NCBI GenBank assembly: GCA_035525225.1
Contig: DATLFA010000051.1
Coordinates: 34,994-98,993, forward strand
Source: DATLFA01 sp035525225
GTDB lineage: Bacteria > Actinomycetota > Acidimicrobiia > Acidimicrobiales > WLNW01
DNA: 64,000 nt
Reading direction: 5' to 3'
Shown here: piece after piece, positions 34,203 to 43,426 of the stretch
How the letters are laid out: every line of letters starts with the position of its first letter
Numbering within the stretch: position 1 is the stretch's first letter
Program-made: the position numbers and the translations under genes
The notes under the pieces: model-generated
The model's database searches: none
The model's input: the letters and a program-made list of their open reading frames with translations, nothing else
Told to the model about the DNA's origin: nothing

Positions 34203-35597
34203 GTGCCGACGAATACCAAGAGCCGCCCACCGCGCTCGCTCGCGATCGTCGTTGTGACCATCGGCGCATTCGTCTACTCGATGCTGCAGTCCCTTGTCAT
34301 CCCGGCGCTCACCACGATCCAACGCGATCTCGACACGTCGGCGACCGCGAGCACGTGGGTCGTCAGCTCATTGCTCGTTTCCACTGCGATCGCGACGCCG
34401 ATTCTCGGCCGCCTCGGCGACATGTTCGGTCGCTCCCACATGCTGGTCGTCTCCCTCAGCGCGCTGGCCGTCGGGTGCGTGATCTCTGCAACGGCATCGT
34501 CGATCGGAATGTTGATCCTGGGGCGAGTCGTGCAAGGTCTCGGCGGCGCGGCGATCGCGTTGGCGTTCGGCATCGTTCGCGATGTGGTCGAACCCGACCG
34601 GGTCGCCACCGCGATCGGTTTCGTCGCGGCCATGACCGCCGTCGGCGCGGCGACAGGCATCGTGCTCTCTGGCCCCATCGCCACCGGGCTCGGCTATCGC
34701 TGGCTGTTCTGGCTTCCACTGATCGTCATCGTCCCGACGGCGATTGCCGCCGCGGTGGTGATACCTCCCTCTGCTCGCCTGCCCTCCGTACGGATCGATT
34801 GGCTGGGCGCGCTGTTGTTGTCGGCGTGGTTGTTCTGCTTGCTCTTCGGTGTCAGTGAAGGCCCGCAGTGGGGATGGGCGTCGCCGAGTGTGCTCGGCTT
34901 GATCGTCGGTGCCGTATTCATCTTCCTCGTGTGGGTCCGCGTCGAGTGGCAGCGCGACGAGCCGCTCGTCGACTTGCGGCTCATGCGACGCCCGACGCTC
35001 ATGCGGGTCAACGCGGCGTCGTTCGCAGTCGGCTTCGCCATGCAGGCTACGTTCACGTTCGTCCCGCGGTTCGTGCAGATCGCGCAAGACACCGGCTATG
35101 GCTTGGGCGTCCGTCCGTCGCGTGCCGGTTTGGTCGCGCTGCCGTGGAGCATCGGTTCCACGCTCACCGGCATGCTGCTCGGTCGGCTCGCGGCGCGCTA
35201 TGGGCCCAAGTTGGTGCTCGTCGCTGGCGCGATCGTCAGCGCGATCCCGTTCGCCATCTTGACGGTGCGCCACGATTCCATATGGATCATCTGCGCCGCG
35301 TTGGGCGTCTTCGGCACCGGTACCGGTCTCATGGCCGCGGCGATGCCCACGATCCTTTTGCGCGAGGTGTCCGCAGATCAGATCGGCGTGACCACCGGTA
35401 TGAACGTCAACATTCGCACTATCGGTGGTGCGGTCGGCACACAGATCGTCGCCAGTGTGATCGCATCGGGTACCCGTGACGGGTTCGGCAGCGAATCTGC
35501 GTACGTCGCGTCGTTCATCGTGGTCGGCAGCGTGTGCCTTCTTGCGATCGTCGCCTCGGTCATGGTGCCCCACGACCGTCCCCCATCCGTGGCCTAG
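34203..35597 (+). CDS. MFS transporter, DHA2-like
   Basis: A 464-residue membrane protein with at least twelve hydrophobic segments. It starts SLAIVVVTIGAFVYSMLQSLVIPAL, then the motif-A-like GRLGDMFGRS in loop 2-3, and GRVVQGLGGAAIALAFG, typical of multidrug-type MFS proteins. The two halves are joined by a loop rich in Arg (VRVEWQRDEPLVDLRLMRRP). GTG 34203 follows GTACGGGGG. It is 76 bases upstream of a P450 gene, suggesting uptake of the P450 substrate or export of its product. Confidence 0.92.
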   Translation: MPTNTKSRPPRSLAIVVVTIGAFVYSMLQSLVIPALTTIQRDLDTSATASTWVVSSLLVSTAIATPILGRLGDMFGRSHMLVVSLSALAVGCVISATASSIGMLILGRVVQGLGGAAIALAFGIVRDVVEPDRVATAIGFVAAMTAVGAATGIVLSGPIATGLGYRWLFWLPLIVIVPTAIAAAVVIPPSARLPSVRIDWLGALLLSAWLFCLLFGVSEGPQWGWASPSVLGLIVGAVFIFLVWVRVEWQRDEPLVDLRLMRRPTLMRVNAASFAVGFAMQATFTFVPRFVQIAQDTGYGLGVRPSRAGLVALPWSIGSTLTGMLLGRLAARYGPKLVLVAGAIVSAIPFAILTVRHDSIWIICAALGVFGTGTGLMAAAMPTILLREVSADQIGVTTGMNVNIRTIGGAVGTQIVASVIASGTRDGFGSESAYVASFIVVGSVCLLAIVASVMVPHDRPPSVA

Positions 35598-35599
35598 CT

Positions 35600-35628
35600 T
35601 TGCGCGCAGAGGGCCGCTCGGGCCCTGT
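35600..35628 (+). repeat. Palindromic GCTCG-core repeat between MFS and P450
   Basis: AGGGCC-GCTCG-GGCCCT forms a 6-bp stem (35610-35626), extended outward by GCA/TGC past a G-G mismatch. Of 29 bases, 25 match the copy at 44261. It begins three bases after the MFS stop, so it could end or process the MFS transcript before the P450 gene. Confidence 0.6.
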
Positions 35629-35673
35629 GCCGTACACGATCGTCTATCGTCGAACCATTGATCCGGGGGGTCT

Positions 35674-36942
35674 ATGTCGTCTCGCGAAGAATTCGTCAGG
35701 ACCAATGAGGCACGCGACCGCGCGATGGGCATCGGGATCGTCGGCGATCCGTACCCCCGTTACCACGAGCTGCGCGAACAATTTCCTGTCCACCACGGCA
35801 CCCTCAGCGGTGCCTTCGGGTTCGAGGGCATGGACGGCATGTTGCACCCCGAGCGCGCGCACTTGACGGCGTATTCCTACGAAGTCGTCGAGGCGGTGCT
35901 CAAGGACACCGATACCTTCTCGTCGTCGTGGTACGACCCCCAGCTCGTCCCCACCATAGGGCGCTCGATCCTGCACATGGATCCGCCCGAGCATCAGCGT
36001 CACCGGCTCGTGGTGCAACCAGCGTTCTCGCTCACGGAGATGAGATGGTGGGAGACCGAGTACGTCCGCCCGACCTGCGCTGCGTACATCGACGAGTTCG
36101 TCGACCGCGGTCATGCCGATCTCTACTCCGAATACTGCGTGCGCGTGCCGATCCACGTGATCTCGCTCGCCCTCGGCCTACCCACCGAAGACCTGCCGTG
36201 GTTCCATACCCTTGCGGTGCGCATGACCACCGGCGGCGTGACGAAAGAAGAGTCGGCCGCGGCGACCCGTGAGTTCGAAGCGCGCATCCGCCCACTCGTC
36301 GAGCATCGTCGCGCCGAGCCCGGGCGCGATCTCATCAGCGTGATCGTGTCCAAACCGGTGCGCGACGGTGACGGCGTCGAGCATTCTCTCGACGACGACG
36401 AAGTGCTGACGTTCTGCAAACTGTTGTTGCCCGCGGGCGCCAACACGACCTACCGATCGCTCGGGCTGCTCTTGATTGAGCTCTTTCGCCATCCCGACGA
36501 ACTGGCTCGCGTGCGCGAGGATCCGTCGGCGATCGCCCCCTGTGTCGAGGAATTGCTGCGCATCGAGCATTCGACCTCACTCATCGGACGGTTGTGCACA
36601 CGTGACACCGAGGTCGCGGGCGAATCCATTGCCGCCGGCGATGTGATGTTGCTGTCCCTCGCTGCGGCCAACCACGATCCGGCGCGATGGCGCGACCCCG
36701 AGCGCTTCGACAGCAGCCGCACGCCGGTACCGAACATCGCGTTCGGGTGGGGCCGGCATCGCTGCCTCGGTGTGCATCTCGCCCGGATGGAACTGCGGGT
36801 AGCACTCGAGGTGCTGCTCGAGCGCTTGCCCGGTCTGCGCCCCGACCCGGCGTTTGCTCCAGCCGAGATCACCGGGTTGATGTTCCGCGCCCCCGAGCAT
36901 GTGCGCGCCGTATGGGACGTGCCGAGACAGGAGCCAGCATGA
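35674..36942 (+). CDS. Cytochrome P450
   Basis: A 422-residue soluble P450. The haem loop FGWGRHRCLGVHLAR places the ligand near C364, the K-helix is EELLR, and the I-helix is PAGANTTYRS, where the acid before the conserved Thr is Asn. It closely resembles the P450 at 47016 (shared EMRWW and RGHADLYSE). GGGGGGTCT precedes the ATG. Its stop overlaps the start of the amidohydrolase (ATGA), giving a P450-amidohydrolase-isomerase string of coupled genes. Confidence 0.95.
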   Translation: MSSREEFVRTNEARDRAMGIGIVGDPYPRYHELREQFPVHHGTLSGAFGFEGMDGMLHPERAHLTAYSYEVVEAVLKDTDTFSSSWYDPQLVPTIGRSILHMDPPEHQRHRLVVQPAFSLTEMRWWETEYVRPTCAAYIDEFVDRGHADLYSEYCVRVPIHVISLALGLPTEDLPWFHTLAVRMTTGGVTKEESAAATREFEARIRPLVEHRRAEPGRDLISVIVSKPVRDGDGVEHSLDDDEVLTFCKLLLPAGANTTYRSLGLLLIELFRHPDELARVREDPSAIAPCVEELLRIEHSTSLIGRLCTRDTEVAGESIAAGDVMLLSLAAANHDPARWRDPERFDSSRTPVPNIAFGWGRHRCLGVHLARMELRVALEVLLERLPGLRPDPAFAPAEITGLMFRAPEHVRAVWDVPRQEPA

Positions 36943-38246
36943 TTTCGCCAACGACCGAACCGGTGATCGTCGTCTCGTGTGACAGCCACGTCGGCCCGCG
37001 ACTTCGCGAAGACCTCCGCGAGTACTGCCCGCAGCGTCACCTACGCGACTTCGACGCGTTCGTCTCCGCCCACGAAGCGCGACGAGAGGAGATGGCGCGA
37101 GCCGGTGTCGTCGACGAACGGGCCCGATTTGCCACCGGTCATCCCAATACCTCGATCGCCGGCCATCACGATGTGTACGCCCGTCTCGACGACATGAACA
37201 ACGATGGCATCGCGGCCGAAGTCATCTATCAGTTCAGCCAGAACGGCGAGCCGATGCCGTTGGTGTCGGACCCTGGCGGTGGTCTCGGCACAGTGCCCAG
37301 TGGCGCCTTCGAGCTCGGTGCGGTCGGCTACCAGATCTACAACCGGTGGCTGGCCGACTTCGTCTCGGTCGAGCCCGAACGCCATATCGGGTTGGCGTAC
37401 CTGCCGATGTGGGATGTCGATGCGGCGGTGCACGAGCTCGAACGGGCGCGCCAATCAGGGCTGCGCGGCGTCAACTTCCCGCCGCCCAGTCGGGCGGGGC
37501 ACCTCGAATACAACAATCCCGCGTGGGAACCGTTCTGGTCGGCCTGTGAGAGCTATGAGATGTCGCTCAACACCCACTCGAGCGGTGCCGCGGCCTTCGA
37601 CTACTTCTCCGGCCCCGGTGGCGAAGATCTCCTGATCTACGAAAGCGGTGGTTGGATGGCGCGCCGCGCCGTGTGGTGGTTGATCCACGGGCAGGTCTTC
37701 GAGCGCCATCCCGGTCTCAAACTGGTGATCACCGAGCAATTCGAGGGGTGGTGGACACCGACGTTGCACGAGCTCGACAGTGTCTACGTGCGCTTCGGCA
37801 TGCGGGGCAACGTGCTACCGAAGATGCCGAGCGACTACGCGCGGCGCCACGTCTTCATGGGTGCGAGCTTCTTGTCGCCCGCGCTCGCAGAGCAGGCGTT
37901 CCGCGAAGGCTTCGTCGACAACGTCCTGTGGGGCCGTGACTACCCGCACATCGAAGGCGCGTTCCAGGTCGCGGCGCCCGGGTCCGAACCGATCACGCAT
38001 CTCTCGTTGCGCAACTCGTTGTCACGGGTCCCCAAGCCCGCGGCGTTGTCCATGGCCGGAGAGAACGCGGTGCGTGCATTCGGCCTCGACCGGGCCGAGC
38101 TGGCCGACGTGGCGGCGCGCATCAACGCCCCGACGGTCGAGTCGTTGCTCACGCCGCCCGAGGTCCTGCCCCGGATCGCGGAGCGCAGCAACGCCTTCCG
38201 CGGCCAGGCCGGGGCCCGACCCCTCGACGTATCCCTGTCGTCGTGA
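36939..38246 (+). CDS. ACMSD-like amidohydrolase (COG2159 type)
   Basis: A 435-residue member with the more diverged motifs VSCDSHVGPRL, LNTHSSGAA, TEQFEGWW and GRDYPHIEGAF. The metal-binding Asp/His at the start, barrel His and C-terminal Asp are kept; the Glu is in TEQFEG rather than SEGG. The C-terminus runs about 60 residues past the last motif. Start and stop overlap both neighbours (ATGA with P450, GTGA with the isomerase), so the product likely acts directly after the P450. Confidence 0.88.
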   Translation: MISPTTEPVIVVSCDSHVGPRLREDLREYCPQRHLRDFDAFVSAHEARREEMARAGVVDERARFATGHPNTSIAGHHDVYARLDDMNNDGIAAEVIYQFSQNGEPMPLVSDPGGGLGTVPSGAFELGAVGYQIYNRWLADFVSVEPERHIGLAYLPMWDVDAAVHELERARQSGLRGVNFPPPSRAGHLEYNNPAWEPFWSACESYEMSLNTHSSGAAAFDYFSGPGGEDLLIYESGGWMARRAVWWLIHGQVFERHPGLKLVITEQFEGWWTPTLHELDSVYVRFGMRGNVLPKMPSDYARRHVFMGASFLSPALAEQAFREGFVDNVLWGRDYPHIEGAFQVAAPGSEPITHLSLRNSLSRVPKPAALSMAGENAVRAFGLDRAELADVAARINAPTVESLLTPPEVLPRIAERSNAFRGQAGARPLDVSLSS

Positions 38247-39085
38247 ACGCCCGGTCGTTCGGCCTCTGGTGGGGGACCATCGAAGGCGCCGGCATCGCGA
38301 CGCTGGCCGAGGTGGCCGGGGCCGCGGGGTTCGGCTCGATCTCGATCACGCCGGCGATGTACTTCGAGGCGCGACAGCAAGGCATGAGCGATGCCGCGCT
38401 ACGCGGGCTGCTCGCGCGAGCGGACGTCACCGTGGCGATGATCGATCCGTTGATCCATGGCCTTCCCGGGTCGCGCGACCCCACATCGGTCGCGCGGCGG
38501 TTTCGGTCGACCTTCGAGCACGGCGCGGATGATGCATTCGCCGCGGCGGAGGCGCTGGGCGCGAAGGCGGTCAACATCGCGCACTATATGGGCGCACCGA
38601 CTCCGCTCGATCAACTCATCGATGCCATCGGCGCGTTGGGACGCGACGCGGCCGAGCGCAGCCTCGAGTTGCTCGTCGAGTTCATGCCCGAAGGCGGTAT
38701 ACGAGACCTCGCCGACGCGGCGACCATCGTCGCCGGTGTCGGGGCGGCGAATGTCTCGGTCATGCTCGATACATGGCACCTGTTTCGTACTGCCGGCACA
38801 CTCGACGACCTCGAGCAGTTGCCGGCAGGGACGATCGGCGCCGTGCAGGTCGGCGACGCGCCAGCCGATGCGTGGGGGAGCGGCGTCAACCCTCCGAGCG
38901 CCGATCGGCTGCTGCCCGGCCAGGGTGCGGTGCCACTCCGCGACATCGTCGCCATTGCGCGGCGGAACAATTCGGACGTCGTGGTGGGCATCGAGGTCTT
39001 CAACCGCGCGTCCATCGACGCCGAGCCGTTGACCCGAGCGAACGCGGCGGCCACTGCGATGGTCAAGTGTCTCGGACCTGGCTGA
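38243..39085 (+). CDS. Sugar phosphate isomerase/epimerase-like TIM-barrel protein
   Basis: A 280-residue AP-endonuclease-2-type barrel starting with GTG inside the amidohydrolase stop. Likely ligands: E146 (LLVEFMPEG), D176-W178-H179 (MLDTWHLF) and the Glu of VVVGIEVFN. The DTWH motif and general layout match the isomerase at 1916, so the two are paralogues placed in two different operons. The substrate is unknown. The gene ends the operon that starts with the MFS transporter. Confidence 0.8.
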   Translation: MNARSFGLWWGTIEGAGIATLAEVAGAAGFGSISITPAMYFEARQQGMSDAALRGLLARADVTVAMIDPLIHGLPGSRDPTSVARRFRSTFEHGADDAFAAAEALGAKAVNIAHYMGAPTPLDQLIDAIGALGRDAAERSLELLVEFMPEGGIRDLADAATIVAGVGAANVSVMLDTWHLFRTAGTLDDLEQLPAGTIGAVQVGDAPADAWGSGVNPPSADRLLPGQGAVPLRDIVAIARRNNSDVVVGIEVFNRASIDAEPLTRANAAATAMVKCLGPG

Positions 39086-39102
39086 TCCGCACCGCGATCA
39101 GC
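39081..39102. terminator. Hairpin at the convergent junction, built from both stop codons
   Basis: GCTGATC (39081-39087), loop CGCACCGC, GATCAGC (39096-39102): a perfect 7-bp stem. The isomerase TGA (39083-39085) lies in one arm and the kinase stop (39098-39100, minus) in the other. It is a good candidate for a bidirectional terminator, although no U-tract follows. Confidence 0.5.
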
Positions 39103-40165
39103 TCTCGAGCAGCATCTCGAGGCAGCGCGTAGAGGGATTTTCCAACCAGATCGCGTTGTCCGCAGAAATCTGACCACGCGCGACAGTGCGATTCATCACG
39201 CGCACGACGATGGCGCAGTACCGCGCGGCCGCAAGCACTTCGTAGTAGTGGGTGTCACCCACATCGCGTCCGAGCGCCTCGGCGTAGATCGCTCGTTGTT
39301 CCTCACGGCTCGGCTCGCCGGCGAGGTGCGCGATGCCCATCGATTCGTGCGACCAATGATCGAACATGAGCCACCACCCGAGGTCGTATTCGGGTGGTGC
39401 CAACGACACGGCTTCGAAGTCGGTCACGCACACGCAGGTGAAATCCCGCCAGATCATGTTGCCCGGCCGCGGATCGCCCCATGCGATCGCGACCTCTCGA
39501 TCGGGGGGAAGGTGGCGGTGCAACCACTCCAGGCCACGATCCAGCAAGGGGTGCGTGCGATCGCCGAGCTCGCGGCGTGCGTACTCCTCCCAGATTGCCA
39601 ATTGGCGCGCGGTCCCCGGCACGGTACCCGCAGGATTCAACCAATCGAGATCGGCGCTTCGCCAATCGATGCGATGCACATCGGCCAGCACGCGAAGGCC
39701 GCACTCGATCAAGCGGCGGCGATCGGCGGGATCGGCGTCGTGGAAGAAGCCCTCGCGCAGATACGACGGATTCTCGATCGGCACCTGGCCGTCGACGAAC
39801 CCCATCACGAAGAACGGTGCACCCAGCACCGACGAATCGCTCTCGTAGCCGATCAGCGGCGCGATCGGCACCGAGGAGTGTGTCGCGATGCTGTGCATGG
39901 CGCGGTACTGGATCGCGATCTCGACGTCGAGGCCAGGTGCTTGCGTCGGATAGATCGGCGGGTCGGCCGTTTCGCGGCGCAAGACGAATCGTTCGGCGCG
40001 CGCACCGTCCGCGGAGGTGACTGTGGCGTCGACCATCAAGGTCTCGGCCGAATAGCCGCTCCTGGGTGTCGCGAAACCGTCGACGTGCACCGATCGCTCA
40101 CCGACGATCTTCTCGGTGAGCCATCGCCCGAGCGCCGCGGCCTCGGTCGAACGATCCATGGTCAT
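39098..40165 (-). CDS. APH-fold (ACAD10/11-type) kinase
   Basis: A 355-residue phosphotransferase-fold protein with complete catalytic loop AWGDPRPGNMIWRD and metal site CVTDFEAVSLAPPEYDLGWW. The N-lobe has FVLRRETADPPIYPTQ. The paralogue at 8308 has lost the Asn of this loop. ACAD10/11-linked kinases phosphorylate 4-hydroxyacyl-CoAs before elimination; since an acyl-CoA dehydrogenase is present at the left edge, this is a reasonable but unproven role. ATG 40165 or 40159 may be used. Confidence 0.85.
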   Translation of the reverse strand: MTMDRSTEAAALGRWLTEKIVGERSVHVDGFATPRSGYSAETLMVDATVTSADGARAERFVLRRETADPPIYPTQAPGLDVEIAIQYRAMHSIATHSSVPIAPLIGYESDSSVLGAPFFVMGFVDGQVPIENPSYLREGFFHDADPADRRRLIECGLRVLADVHRIDWRSADLDWLNPAGTVPGTARQLAIWEEYARRELGDRTHPLLDRGLEWLHRHLPPDREVAIAWGDPRPGNMIWRDFTCVCVTDFEAVSLAPPEYDLGWWLMFDHWSHESMGIAHLAGEPSREEQRAIYAEALGRDVGDTHYYEVLAAARYCAIVVRVMNRTVARGQISADNAIWLENPSTRCLEMLLES

Positions 40166-40180
40166 GTCGGCGCGAACTCG

Positions 40181-41299
40181 TCAGGGAAGTTGGAACAGGC
40201 GACGAGCGTTGGTTTCGGCGATCTTCACCGCGATCTCGTCGGGAACATTGCGCATGCTCTCGTCGAGCACGGTGCGACTGTTGGGGAAGGTGCCGCTTTC
40301 GTGCGGGTAGTCGGACTCCCACATCATGTTGTCGACCGGGATCTGATCGAGTGATGCGAGCGCCAAGTTGTCGCGCAAGAGGCACACGAACATGTGCTGC
40401 TCGAAGATCTCGCGTGGCGGTTTGGTGGCTGCCAGCACTTCACCGAGGTCGTAGAAGACCTGATCCGCGCGTTCGAGCACGTACGGCACCCAACCGGCGC
40501 CGCCTTCAGAGAACGCGACGTTGAGCGACGGGTGGCGCTCGAGCACGCCGGAGAACAACCAGTCGGCGCAGGCGATCATCGAATTGGCGCCCACGAAGGT
40601 GAGCGCGACCGGGTCGGGGGCGTCCGGCGAACTGCGCAGCAACTTCGACGATGATCCGATGTGAAGGCAGACGGGCAGACCGGTGTCGGCGATCGCCGCC
40701 CACAGCGGTTCCCAGTGCTCGGTGTAGACCGAGGGCAGCTCGAGCGTCGTCGGATTCTCGGAGAACGCGAATGCGCGGACACCTCGGCCGGCGACGCGAT
40801 GTACTTCTGCCACCGCGGCGTCGACATCCCACAACGGCAACACCGCCACACCCATCAGGCGCTGCGGATCCGTGTGGCACCACTCGTCGACGAGAAAGTC
40901 GTTGTAGGCCCGGATGCACAGCGTGGCGAGTGTCTTGTCGTTGCACAGGATGAAACGGTGGCCGGCGAAGCGGCAGAAGTCGGGGAACGCCAGCTGCGCC
41001 CACACACCGTCGTGGTCCATGTCGAGGAGCCGCGCCGCGGGGTCGTAGCAGCCCGGGCGCATCTCTTCGAACCGCGCGAACCCGTGGGGGCTCTGATTGA
41101 ACTCGGGCCGCGTGCGGGTGTTACCACGCACGGTGCGCACGACCTGTTCCTCGAACGTCCATGCCTGCGTGCCGTCGTCGAGTTCGATGACACGCGGGCC
41201 GATGTCGCGATACTTCTGCGGGAGGCGCGTCTGCCACAGGTGCGGTGGCTCGATGATGTGATCGTCGACGGAGATCGCCTTGACGTGGGTTGGCAGCAT
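40181..41299 (-). CDS. ACMSD-like amidohydrolase (COG2159 type)
   Basis: A 372-residue member: ISVDDHIIEPPHLW, VCLHIGSSSK, FSEGGAGWVPY and ESDYPHESGTFP. The ATG at 41299 gives the family start MLPTHVKAISVDDH and has GAGG upstream; a longer in-frame reading to 41923 is antisense-like noise over the DUF1214 gene. It is third in the minus-strand run 43375 to 39098. Closest in motif style to the genes at 21535 and 32926. Confidence 0.9.
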   Translation of the reverse strand: MLPTHVKAISVDDHIIEPPHLWQTRLPQKYRDIGPRVIELDDGTQAWTFEEQVVRTVRGNTRTRPEFNQSPHGFARFEEMRPGCYDPAARLLDMDHDGVWAQLAFPDFCRFAGHRFILCNDKTLATLCIRAYNDFLVDEWCHTDPQRLMGVAVLPLWDVDAAVAEVHRVAGRGVRAFAFSENPTTLELPSVYTEHWEPLWAAIADTGLPVCLHIGSSSKLLRSSPDAPDPVALTFVGANSMIACADWLFSGVLERHPSLNVAFSEGGAGWVPYVLERADQVFYDLGEVLAATKPPREIFEQHMFVCLLRDNLALASLDQIPVDNMMWESDYPHESGTFPNSRTVLDESMRNVPDEIAVKIAETNARRLFQLP

Positions 41300-41325
41300 G
41301 GTGAACCTCGGGTCTCTTCGGCGGG

Positions 41326-42435
41326 CTATCGCAACGACGACAGCTTGACGACCGACGCCTGCGGAGTCTCGATCGGGCCTTCGGGCAAGAAGAATCGCCA
41401 GAAGATGGAACCTGACTGTCGGCCTTCGGTATCGATCCAGTTGGGTTGGCCGGGATCCTCGTGCGCCACGATCATACGGAAGGAGCCGTCGGCCTCGAGT
41501 TCGGTGTTGGCGCGGTTGCGGCTGACCTGACGGTTGACGTAGTCGTACATCTGCGAAAAACGGGTCCACAGGCACACGTTGGCGAATCGGCACGTGGGCC
41601 AACGACCGGTGATCACCAACGCTTCGTCGGGCCCGATGCGATAGGGCGCCATGCTGTACGCGGCGTCGAAGGCAGCGAACGCCATGTTGCCCGGCACGAT
41701 CGGGGGCGGGAAGTGATTGGGCGTCACGGAGACGAACGGCGCGGGCGCGTTGGTGCCCGGGCGCGGAGCGTCGATCGTCTTGCCCCGCACATGGTTGGTG
41801 ACACGCGTAATTCCGCGCGCGACGGTCTCGTCGTCCCAACGCGGGCGCGGCCCCGCCGGCTCTGTCGCCGCGATCGACAATGGGATGTGCAATGTCTGCG
41901 ACGCCGACGCCGACATGGGCCATTCGAAGTAGTGGCGCGTCGTGATGCGACCGCCTTCTGTCGGGATCGCCAGCCAGTTGCGTTCGGCCGGCGGGCCGCC
42001 GAGGCGGATCTCGTAGTTGCCGTCCGCATCGGTGTCGATGTCGTTGTCACGCAGCACACCCGCGGTGCCCGTCGAGTACTTGCCGTCGGACGCGCCCGCT
42101 TCCATCGTGAACGACGTATAGACCGCGCCGGCGAGATTGCCGTTGACGATGTACTCGCGCGATCCGCTGACCGGTGTCTCGAAGTAGATCGCGTCGGAGT
42201 TGTCACCGGTGAAGCTGCGCGTCGGCGACACGATGCGCAGGAACACCGGCCGGTCGGGGTCGAACTCCTGATGCGCGAACAGTGCCGACTGGAGGATGTG
42301 CGTGAGATTGCGGAACCCGTCACCCACGTCGTCGGGGTCGGTGACGCCCCACTCGGCGCCGACGCAGCGCTCGCCGGCCTCGCGCAACAGACCGAGCAGG
42401 TCGGCGAACGCGTTTCTGGACTTGGAACTCGACAT
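41326..42435 (-). CDS. DUF1214-domain protein
   Basis: A 369-residue protein whose C-terminal third carries the DUF1214 pattern: EALVITGRWPTCRFANVCLW, then FRMIVAHEDPGQPNWIDTEG and GSIFWRFFLPEGP. The N-terminal part is beta-rich (PVFLRIVSPTRSFTGDNSD). DUF1214 proteins have no settled function but recur next to P450, SDR and CoA genes in steroid- or terpenoid-degrading actinobacteria. GGGGGTCTTCC precedes the ATG. No signal peptide is visible. Confidence 0.85.
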   Translation of the reverse strand: MSSSKSRNAFADLLGLLREAGERCVGAEWGVTDPDDVGDGFRNLTHILQSALFAHQEFDPDRPVFLRIVSPTRSFTGDNSDAIYFETPVSGSREYIVNGNLAGAVYTSFTMEAGASDGKYSTGTAGVLRDNDIDTDADGNYEIRLGGPPAERNWLAIPTEGGRITTRHYFEWPMSASASQTLHIPLSIAATEPAGPRPRWDDETVARGITRVTNHVRGKTIDAPRPGTNAPAPFVSVTPNHFPPPIVPGNMAFAAFDAAYSMAPYRIGPDEALVITGRWPTCRFANVCLWTRFSQMYDYVNRQVSRNRANTELEADGSFRMIVAHEDPGQPNWIDTEGRQSGSIFWRFFLPEGPIETPQASVVKLSSLR

Positions 42436-42457
42436 GGAAGACCCCCTGGGCCCGAGG

Positions 42458-43375
42458 TTAGCCGTCGACAGCGCTCAGCCAGTCGGCGCTGGCGACCGCG
42501 AGCAGTGCGTAGATCGCGTCGTTCATCGGCGTCGGGATATGGAACTTACGGCCGAAGCGCACGACCGCTCCCGTCAGCGCCTCGTATTCGGTCGGTCGCT
42601 CCGCCAGCTGGTCGTAGAGCATCGACGACCCCATCTGCGGGTTGACCGTGCGCATCCCTTCGACTATGGGTCGTGCCATCGTCTCGTCGATCTTGGCCCC
42701 CGCGGCCTCGCCGATGCGCAGGCATTCGGCCGCCAGTTGCACCGCGAGGTCCGCGATCGCCTCGTCGCGCAGGATCACGAGGCGCCGACGGGTGAGCGCG
42801 GTCAACGGCGAGCAGGTGACGTTGCTGATCAGCTTCTGCCATGCGACCGTCGTGAAGTCGTCCACCGACACGAGCTGCAGCGCAGTGTCCGCGAACACCG
42901 GCGCCAGCGCATCGGCTATCGGGCCGGCCGGCACGTCGAAATTCGCGAAGCCGTGATGAACGATATGCCCCGGCGCGATCGCTTCGGCGCCACAGCGCAC
43001 GACGCACGGCAACACCGGCGCGGCACCGACGTGAGGGCGTACCCGTGCCTCGTGCTCGACACCGTTTTGCATCACGATCACGCCGCGGGTAAAGGAACCA
43101 CATGCTCCGCGCAACCACGGTGCGGCGGCCTCGGTCTGATGCGCCTTCGTCGCCAAGATGACCCAGTCCGCCTCGGGAACCAGTGTGGGATCGGTGAGCA
43201 CCGGCAACGACAGTTCATGGCGTTGTCCGTGTTCGTCGATGACGACGAGCCGTTCGAACGGCGAGCGCACGCCCAACACCACCTCGTGGCCTGCTCGTGC
43301 GAGCTCGAACGCGACGTAACCGCCGATCGATCCGGCCCCGACGACGACGATCCGTGCCTGCGTTGGTGATGGCAT
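42458..43375 (-). CDS. Ketopantoate reductase (ApbA/PanE) family protein
   Basis: A 305-residue two-domain reductase. The NADP motif GAGSIGG is at residues 13-19; the catalytic Lys of the family is K181 in AWQKLISNV with N185 conserved. Length matches 2-dehydropantoate 2-reductase, but the catabolic context and the lack of other pantothenate genes suggest a different 2-keto acid or similar substrate. It is the first gene of the minus-strand operon and diverges from the SMP-30 gene. Confidence 0.87.
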   Translation of the reverse strand: MPSPTQARIVVVGAGSIGGYVAFELARAGHEVVLGVRSPFERLVVIDEHGQRHELSLPVLTDPTLVPEADWVILATKAHQTEAAAPWLRGACGSFTRGVIVMQNGVEHEARVRPHVGAAPVLPCVVRCGAEAIAPGHIVHHGFANFDVPAGPIADALAPVFADTALQLVSVDDFTTVAWQKLISNVTCSPLTALTRRRLVILRDEAIADLAVQLAAECLRIGEAAGAKIDETMARPIVEGMRTVNPQMGSSMLYDQLAERPTEYEALTGAVVRFGRKFHIPTPMNDAIYALLAVASADWLSAVDG

Positions 43376-43384
43376 CTACGCGGA

Positions 43385-43394
43385 ACGATAGGGT
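43385..43394. promoter_or_regulatory. Partly overlapping divergent -10 boxes
   Basis: Minus-strand TATCGT (43385-43390) lies 9 bases before the reductase ATG, close enough for a leaderless or near-leaderless mRNA. Plus-strand TAGGGT (43389-43394) lies ahead of the SMP-30 ATG at 43427, which has its own GGGGGGAC ribosome site. Confidence 0.35.
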
Positions 43395-43426
43395 GCGGGC
43401 GGCGTTGTTACGAACTGGGGGGACGG

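Noticed and set aside
34368..35732. 454-codon minus-strand open frame opposite the MFS gene
   Set aside because: Composition is dominated by Asp, Arg and His as expected of an antisense shadow of a hydrophobic gene; no family motif.
41300..41923. Extended N-terminus of the amidohydrolase at 40181
   Set aside because: The extra 208 codons read as Arg-rich noise in another frame of the DUF1214 gene; the family start is at 41299.
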